From: a virus
DNA length: 41,280 nucleotides
IMG/VR virus record: IMGVR_UViG_3300012532_000215
Coordinates: 1 to 41,280 of that record
Reading direction: 5' to 3' (one strand)
Shown: positions 38,178-41,280 of the stretch, piece after piece
How the letters are laid out: each line of letters starts with the position of its first letter
How positions within the stretch are numbered: position 1 is the first letter of the stretch
The notes under the pieces: generated by a model
Databases searched by the model: none
Told to the model about the DNA's origin: nothing
What the model saw: only the letters and a program-made list of their open reading frames with translations
Translations under genes and position numbers: made by a program

Positions 38178-38392
38178 TCGTGCTCGAGTTCCTGATCGAG
38201 TTCGCGCTCGTCGGCGGCCCACTCGTCCTGTAGGCGGGTCAGTAATACCTCGATGCTGTTGGCGGCGTAGAGCGCTGCGCGATGGGTGAATCTATAGCCG
38301 ACGTCGCTGTATGCGGCCGACTTCACCTTCTCCACGAGTGCTAGGGCCTGTGCTAACCCCTCGGTCAATTCGTCGATTTTCCCTTGGTTCAT
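38174..38392 (-). CDS. Small helical protein (72 aa)
   Basis: Starts MNQGKIDELTEGLAQALALV; entirely helical and acidic at the C-terminus (EWAADERELDQELEHE). Resembles small phage coiled-coil proteins; no specific family. It ends in an ATGA overlap with the next gene. Confidence 0.55.
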   Translation of the reverse strand: MNQGKIDELTEGLAQALALVEKVKSAAYSDVGYRFTHRAALYAANSIEVLLTRLQDEWAADERELDQELEHE

Positions 38393-38395
38393 CAG

Positions 38396-38785
38396 TCAAT
38401 TGTCTCCGAAATATCTTTTCTCTTTTCTTTTCTGTGTCTTTAATTCGAATAGAAATCTTCTGCGCCCCGTGCCGACCGCGTGCAAGAGTCGAGCCGCCTT
38501 CGATTGTTGAGAGAGCCAGCGCGATAGCCAGTCGGATGCGAACGCGCCGCTCGGGTGTGCGTACCAGGCGATGCCCTTGCCGCGAAACACTCGGCCGTCA
38601 TCGAGTACTACCTCTTCCTCGCCGCTCTCGAGCCGGCGCCACGTGAAGATGCCAGGTCTTTTTCGATTAAAAATCCGCTTGGCTAAGTCACGGATTGGAA
38701 GCGTTTCGAGAATGTAGAGCGTTGTAGTGACGAATACACCGGTCAGTCCGCCAGCGATGAAATATAGAATCTCGTCACCGGTCAC
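38396..38785 (-). CDS. N-terminally anchored membrane protein (129 aa)
   Basis: A GTG start at 38785 gives MTGDEILYFIAGGLTGVFVT; residues 6-28 are one membrane helix. The soluble part holds VVLDDGRVFRGKGIAWYAHP and a Lys/Arg-rich C-terminus. It begins 12 bases downstream of the solitary repeat 38798-38833, with AGG right after the hairpin as a possible ribosome site. Function unknown. Confidence 0.55.
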   Translation of the reverse strand: MTGDEILYFIAGGLTGVFVTTTLYILETLPIRDLAKRIFNRKRPGIFTWRRLESGEEEVVLDDGRVFRGKGIAWYAHPSGAFASDWLSRWLSQQSKAARLLHAVGTGRRRFLFELKTQKRKEKRYFGDN

Positions 38786-38797
38786 AGTTTCGACCTG

Positions 38798-38833
38798 TCC
38801 CGATTTCTGTAGGCATCGAGTAGCCTTTTCATG
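38798..38833 (-). repeat. Solitary CRISPR-repeat-like hairpin between two genes
   Basis: In the minus RNA the stem is CTCGAT/ATCGGG with one G.U pair (a mismatch on the other strand); loop TTCTGTAGGC identical to the array. It overlaps the stop of the 82-aa gene and sits directly before the start region of the next gene. Confidence 0.88.
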
Positions 38834-39077
38834 CTTGTCCCACTATTCGCGCACTCGTGTGAGCTTCTCGAAATACTTTGATATCGAAGCTGTGTTGAGC
38901 CTCGCGGACCGCGACCTCAAAATCGGTCGCGCTCTCGCCGACGCCGATGTGCTGAGCGTTCGCGCTCCGAATCAGGACGATGAAGCTGCCGAGCTCGACG
39001 AATGCGAGCATGAGGGCATCGTTGTCGTCAAGCCATTTTTTGAGCTGCTTTGCTTCAATGGGGGTCATCGTGTTCAT
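38829..39077 (-). CDS. Unknown protein (82 aa)
   Basis: Starts MNTMTPIEAKQLKKWLDDND (or MTPIE at 39068). A short helix is followed by ALMLAFVELGSFIVLIRSAN and a beta/helix C-terminus. No family recognised. The start overlaps the HTH-like gene's end; the stop lies in a solitary repeat. Confidence 0.55.
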   Translation of the reverse strand: MNTMTPIEAKQLKKWLDDNDALMLAFVELGSFIVLIRSANAQHIGVGESATDFEVAVREAQHSFDIKVFREAHTSARIVGQA

Positions 39078-39300
39078 TCTCCAGTTTCTTCGGCACCCAC
39101 GTGCGCATCGGTACGGCGCCCTCGGTCGCGTCTTCTACCCGAACGGCGAACTCGACGCCGACGCCGCCTCGCTTGCCTCGCAGGATCTTGCTGAGCTCAC
39201 TGCCATCCAGGCCATGATGGATGGCGAAGCGGTGCGCGCTCATTCCGCGGTCGATGAGCCACTGCTTGAGCAGAGCTGCGCCTGGCAGGTAGGTCGTCAT
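39055..39300 (-). CDS. HTH-type DNA-binding protein (81 aa)
   Basis: ATG 39300 (MTTYLPGAALLKQWLIDRGM). The pattern AHRFAIHHGLDGSELSKILR followed by GKRGGVGVEFAVRVEDATEG matches a Cro/XRE-like helix-turn-helix. It ends with a short Trp-containing basic tail. Candidate phage repressor or antirepressor of the accessory region; targets unknown. Confidence 0.7.
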   Translation of the reverse strand: MTTYLPGAALLKQWLIDRGMSAHRFAIHHGLDGSELSKILRGKRGGVGVEFAVRVEDATEGAVPMRTWVPKKLENEHDDPH

Positions 39301-39401
39301 GCTTTTTTTGCTCTCTTCTTGGGAGCTAGCGACTGCATCCCATTCGCGGCGGAGGTTGTATTCCAGTAGCAGGTTCGGGTGTTGCAGGGGATGTAGGCCA
39401 T
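39297..39401 (-). CDS. Tiny ORF (34 aa)
   Basis: Reads MAYIPCNTRTCYWNTTSAAN and ends in a Lys-rich tail (PKKRAKKA). AAAGAGAT precedes the ATG and the stop overlaps the HTH gene start. Packing supports translation; function unknown. Confidence 0.4.
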   Translation of the reverse strand: MAYIPCNTRTCYWNTTSAANGMQSLAPKKRAKKA

Positions 39402-39407
39402 ATCTCT

Positions 39408-40040
39408 TTATCCAATTCTTAGAAATGTGAGCGCCGCATCGCGCGCCTTGTTCAGCCGCACCATCGCGTCGTGGTCGCCGCCCGAGTCGGGGTGGGCCTG
39501 CTTCGCGAGCTCTCGATAGCGCTCTTCTACATCCGAGGCATTGACGGCCATGCCGCTCAGCTTGAGCACCGTGCGCCAATCGTCTTCCGAGCTAGCCGGC
39601 GGCAGCGCCGCGAACCCCGTGAACGCGCGGTTCAGGATCTCGCTCGAGCCAGTTCTCTCGAGCGTGCGAAGGGCCTCGAGAGCGAGTCCTACAGCGCGGA
39701 GGTTCTCTCGCACCGTGCGCCACTTGTCGCACGCGATGACGCAGCGTTCGGTGTGAGTGCGTTTATCGGTGTCAACGCCCATCTTCGTCCAGTACACAGC
39801 CACACCGGGATCTTGAGGCTCGGCGTAGCCGCTCGCGTAAGGCAAGCCATTGCTCTTGGGTGGGACGTTGCTAGACAGGACGACGTCACAATCACGTACG
39901 CCCATGAGCCTCAGCGAGTGCACGACGCTGTCTCGTGCTTCTCGGAAACTCACCTTGTAGCGCGAGCTCTTGCGACGAAGCGATGGCGTGCGCTCCCAGC
40001 CAGGGGGCCAGGTGAGCGGAAAGATTTCAATACCTTGCAT
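39408..40040 (-). CDS. J-domain phage protein (210 aa)
   Basis: The N-terminal domain opens with IFPLTWPPGWERTPSLRRKS and contains strand/helix segments with RDCDVVLSSNVP. The C-terminal 55 residues are a J-domain: DVEERYRELAKQAHPDSGGD with the HPD motif, then MVRLNKARDAAL. J-domains recruit Hsp70; here the phage may borrow host DnaK for assembly or replication. ATG 40040. I have seen the two-part layout in other phage proteins; its target is unknown. Confidence 0.75.
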   Translation of the reverse strand: MQGIEIFPLTWPPGWERTPSLRRKSSRYKVSFREARDSVVHSLRLMGVRDCDVVLSSNVPPKSNGLPYASGYAEPQDPGVAVYWTKMGVDTDKRTHTERCVIACDKWRTVRENLRAVGLALEALRTLERTGSSEILNRAFTGFAALPPASSEDDWRTVLKLSGMAVNASDVEERYRELAKQAHPDSGGDHDAMVRLNKARDAALTFLRIG

Positions 40041-40041
40041 C

Positions 40042-40260
40042 TCATTTCCTTAGTCGTAGAGCCCTCTCAGAAGCTCGAGTTGCTAGTTCCTTCGCGCTCT
40101 GCAGCGAATCGCCCAACTGCAGCAAGCGTAGTGCGCGACAGACATTATTGAAGCAGTCCTCCAATAGCTCGGCGTGAGGCGAGTTCAGTCGGCGGAGTTC
40201 TTCGGCAGCTGCCGAGCCCACTTCTTCGAGCGCTTGGCGAATTTCGTGTAGTTCATTCAT
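40042..40260 (-). CDS. Small helical protein (72 aa)
   Basis: Starts MNELHEIRQALEEVGSAAAE; helical throughout with LLEDCFNNVCRALRLLQLGD. The ATG overlaps the previous stop. No domain recognised. Confidence 0.5.
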   Translation of the reverse strand: MNELHEIRQALEEVGSAAAEELRRLNSPHAELLEDCFNNVCRALRLLQLGDSLQSAKELATRASERALRLRK

Positions 40261-40403
40261 TTTCGTCCTTCCAGACCGCGAGCATAAGCCCGCACAAGCT
40301 CGAGTCCGATTGCTTCCATGAGCTTGCGCCTGTGCTCATCGCTCATGTGCGGCGCGTCGGCGAGCACGCGGTCGATGGCTTGGCGAAGCCAAGAGTGTTT
40401 CAT
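40257..40403 (-). CDS. Small basic helical protein (48 aa)
   Basis: ATG 40403 (MKHSWLRQAIDRVLADAPHM) overlaps the lipoprotein stop by ATGA. The sequence is helical, basic and ends in ARGLEGRK. Longer frames upstream lack support. No function assigned. Confidence 0.5.
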   Translation of the reverse strand: MKHSWLRQAIDRVLADAPHMSDEHRRKLMEAIGLELVRAYARGLEGRK

Positions 40404-40708
40404 GGGTAACAAGGCCCCGAGGATCCGGTCATTTTGCACCCACACTCTTCGTTTTCTTGACAGCAGGCATCTGTAGAGACGACGCGAACGCACGTCGGAC
40501 ATTCGGCCAAGATGCATGTTCTGATTGCTGATTCAGGTACGATTTCGTAGGCATCTTGGTCGGCGATGTCGGCGTCCACGGTTAGAGCTCCGCCGGAGCC
40601 ATCCGAGTCTATTGGGCCGTCTTCAGGTTCCCCGTATCCCGCTCTGTAAGCGTGCGATGAGCAGCCGAGTGCGAGCAGCGCCACGATTGTGAATTTGATG
40701 TTGGTCAT
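40400..40708 (-). CDS. Cys-rich small lipoprotein (102 aa)
   Basis: Signal peptide with lipobox IVALLALGCSS (Cys 16). The mature part is acidic (EPEDGPIDSDGSGG and VDADIADQDAYE) and its last 40 residues hold nine Cys, including CPTC, CC and CGC, suggesting a disulfide-rich fold outside the cytoplasm. No family recognised; superinfection exclusion or a spanin-like role is possible. The ATG overlaps the previous stop. Confidence 0.65.
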   Translation of the reverse strand: MTNIKFTIVALLALGCSSHAYRAGYGEPEDGPIDSDGSGGALTVDADIADQDAYEIVPESAIRTCILAECPTCVRVVSTDACCQENEECGCKMTGSSGPCYP

Positions 40709-40926
40709 TTTTCCTCTTCAGATGGCTCAGTTTTTTTGCTCGTGACCGCTGTAAGTATCGCACTGAGTGCTGCGGCCTCGACTCGATCGAGCCGGATATA
40801 ATCGGATGAACTTTCGTTCACACAATCCAGTTCGTCGACATATGGCGGGTACTTACTGAGGAAAATTTGTCCGTCCAATACCCAGATACATGCCTGGCCT
40901 ATACGATAGACAATGATCTGTTTCAT
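40705..40926 (-). CDS. Small protein, homologues apparently matched by two array spacers (73 aa)
   Basis: Reads MKQIIVYRIGQACIWVLDGQ, a beta-rich start, then an acidic middle and helix RLDRVEAAALSAILTAVTSK. The segment LDRVEAAAL aligns with the peptides encoded by spacers 34975-35010 and 34337-34369 (LERVEEAALR and RVEEAALRC). It is coupled to both neighbours by ATGA overlaps. Function unknown. Confidence 0.6.
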   Translation of the reverse strand: MKQIIVYRIGQACIWVLDGQIFLSKYPPYVDELDCVNESSSDYIRLDRVEAAALSAILTAVTSKKTEPSEEEK

Positions 40927-41132
40927 AGTTTATCTCGAGTTTCTCCAACTCTGCACTTCGATGTTTCGGAGAGCTCCTTCATGATTGCGTCCTGCCTTGC
41001 AACGGACAGCTCTGTTGCCTGCGCTAGCAGCCAGCCGACGACCCATGCCGCGCCCGCGTCCGCGGGCTTTCGGCACATCGCCTCCTCGACCATTTCAGAG
41101 AGCCATGCTCGGGCGCAGGGGCAGGGGGTCAC
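40923..41132 (-). CDS. Small unknown protein (69 aa)
   Basis: A GTG at 41132 with GAGGTGAG upstream gives MTPCPCARAWLSEMVEEAMC. Helical, with an early CPC motif, a Trp-containing hydrophobic helix (AGAAWVVGWLLAQATELS) and a polar end. The frame upstream to 41210 lacks support because another gene ends there. Function unknown. Confidence 0.55.
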   Translation of the reverse strand: MTPCPCARAWLSEMVEEAMCRKPADAGAAWVVGWLLAQATELSVARQDAIMKELSETSKCRVGETRDKL

Positions 41133-41280
41133 GTTCTCACCTCGTAGTTCGGGGGCCTCTTGACCTCGCGCAGCGGATAGTTGAGCGGCAGTGCGACGTA
41201 GTCCTCGCACTCGAAGCGCCGCCCGGTTACCGGGTCGACGCCGCGCAGGTGCCGGACCGCGAGCACGCCCTCGCCCGAGA
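41129..41280 (-). CDS. 3' end of a gene cut by the window edge
   Basis: The frame SGEGVLAVRHLRGVDPVTGR and on to the TGA that overlaps the next GTG start looks coding (HLRGVDPVTGRRFECEDYVA). About 50 residues are visible. No family is recognised from this part. Confidence 0.5.
   Translation of the reverse strand, partial: SGEGVLAVRHLRGVDPVTGRRFECEDYVALPLNYPLREVKRPPNYEVRT

Noticed and set aside
40541-40556. GATTTCGTAGGCATC resembling the solo-repeat loop inside the Cys-rich lipoprotein gene
   Set aside because: Loop is one base short, the stem does not extend beyond three pairs and the GCTGCC arm is missing. Probably chance.

Overview
The window looks like one arm of a double-stranded DNA virus (bacteriophage) genome with moderately high GC. 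Nearly every gene lies on the minus strand, packed with ATGA/GTGA/TAATG start-stop overlaps. Family A DNA polymerase, primase-helicase, SF2 helicase, RuvC-like resolvase, ThyX, a DUF3310 protein, a phage-type adenine methylase and many tiny ORFs are typical phage content. The host is not identified. A diheme cytochrome lipoprotein and a spacer that encodes an ABC-F (EttA-like) signature point to a Gram-negative bacterium, possibly Myxococcota-like; this is inference.

Layout, read right to left (the direction of transcription). (i) 41.3-36.7 kb: small accessory ORFs, including a J-domain protein, a Cys-rich lipoprotein and an HTH protein. (ii) 36.7-33.2 kb: a miniature type V (Cas12/TnpB-like) effector of 479 aa, then a CRISPR array of 27 repeats plus one decayed terminal repeat. 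The RuvC-I aspartate of the effector reads Asn, so it is probably a DNA binder rather than a cutter. (iii) 33.2-32.46 kb: a non-coding region with 11 TGTCCCA/TGGGACA boxes, a candidate origin or operator. (iv) 32.46-18.0 kb: the replication and nucleotide module (primase-helicase, three nuclease-like proteins, SF2 helicase, DHH phosphoesterase, two paralogous ssDNA-binding-like proteins, deoxyribosyltransferase-like protein, methylase, PolA, RuvC). (v) 18.0-12.1 kb: regulators, a 913-aa diheme cytochrome lipoprotein with its own terminator, DUF3310 protein, ThyX and a cupin-like protein. (vi) 12.1-0 kb: a virion-like module with a Pro-rich protein, a transglutaminase-like cysteine peptidase interrupted by a mini-intein exactly before its catalytic Cys, small membrane proteins that share an N-terminal W-[L/I]-G-(Q) motif, a protamine-like Arg-rich protein and three candidate capsid proteins.

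The most interesting system is the CRISPR locus together with about ten solitary copies of its repeat hairpin scattered through the window, mostly at gene junctions. The solo copies have different stem sequences, but compensatory changes keep the hairpin paired. The G.U pairs work only in the minus-strand RNA, which is both the crRNA sense and the mRNA sense. One array spacer matches a gene of this same genome at 35 of 37 positions. Two further spacers encode the same peptide with only third-codon-position differences. One spacer encodes LSGGERNRLHLA, an ABC-F signature. Together this suggests a virus-encoded, probably cleavage-dead, CRISPR silencing system aimed at related viruses and at host translation. 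The repeat hairpin may also have a second life as an element in viral mRNAs.
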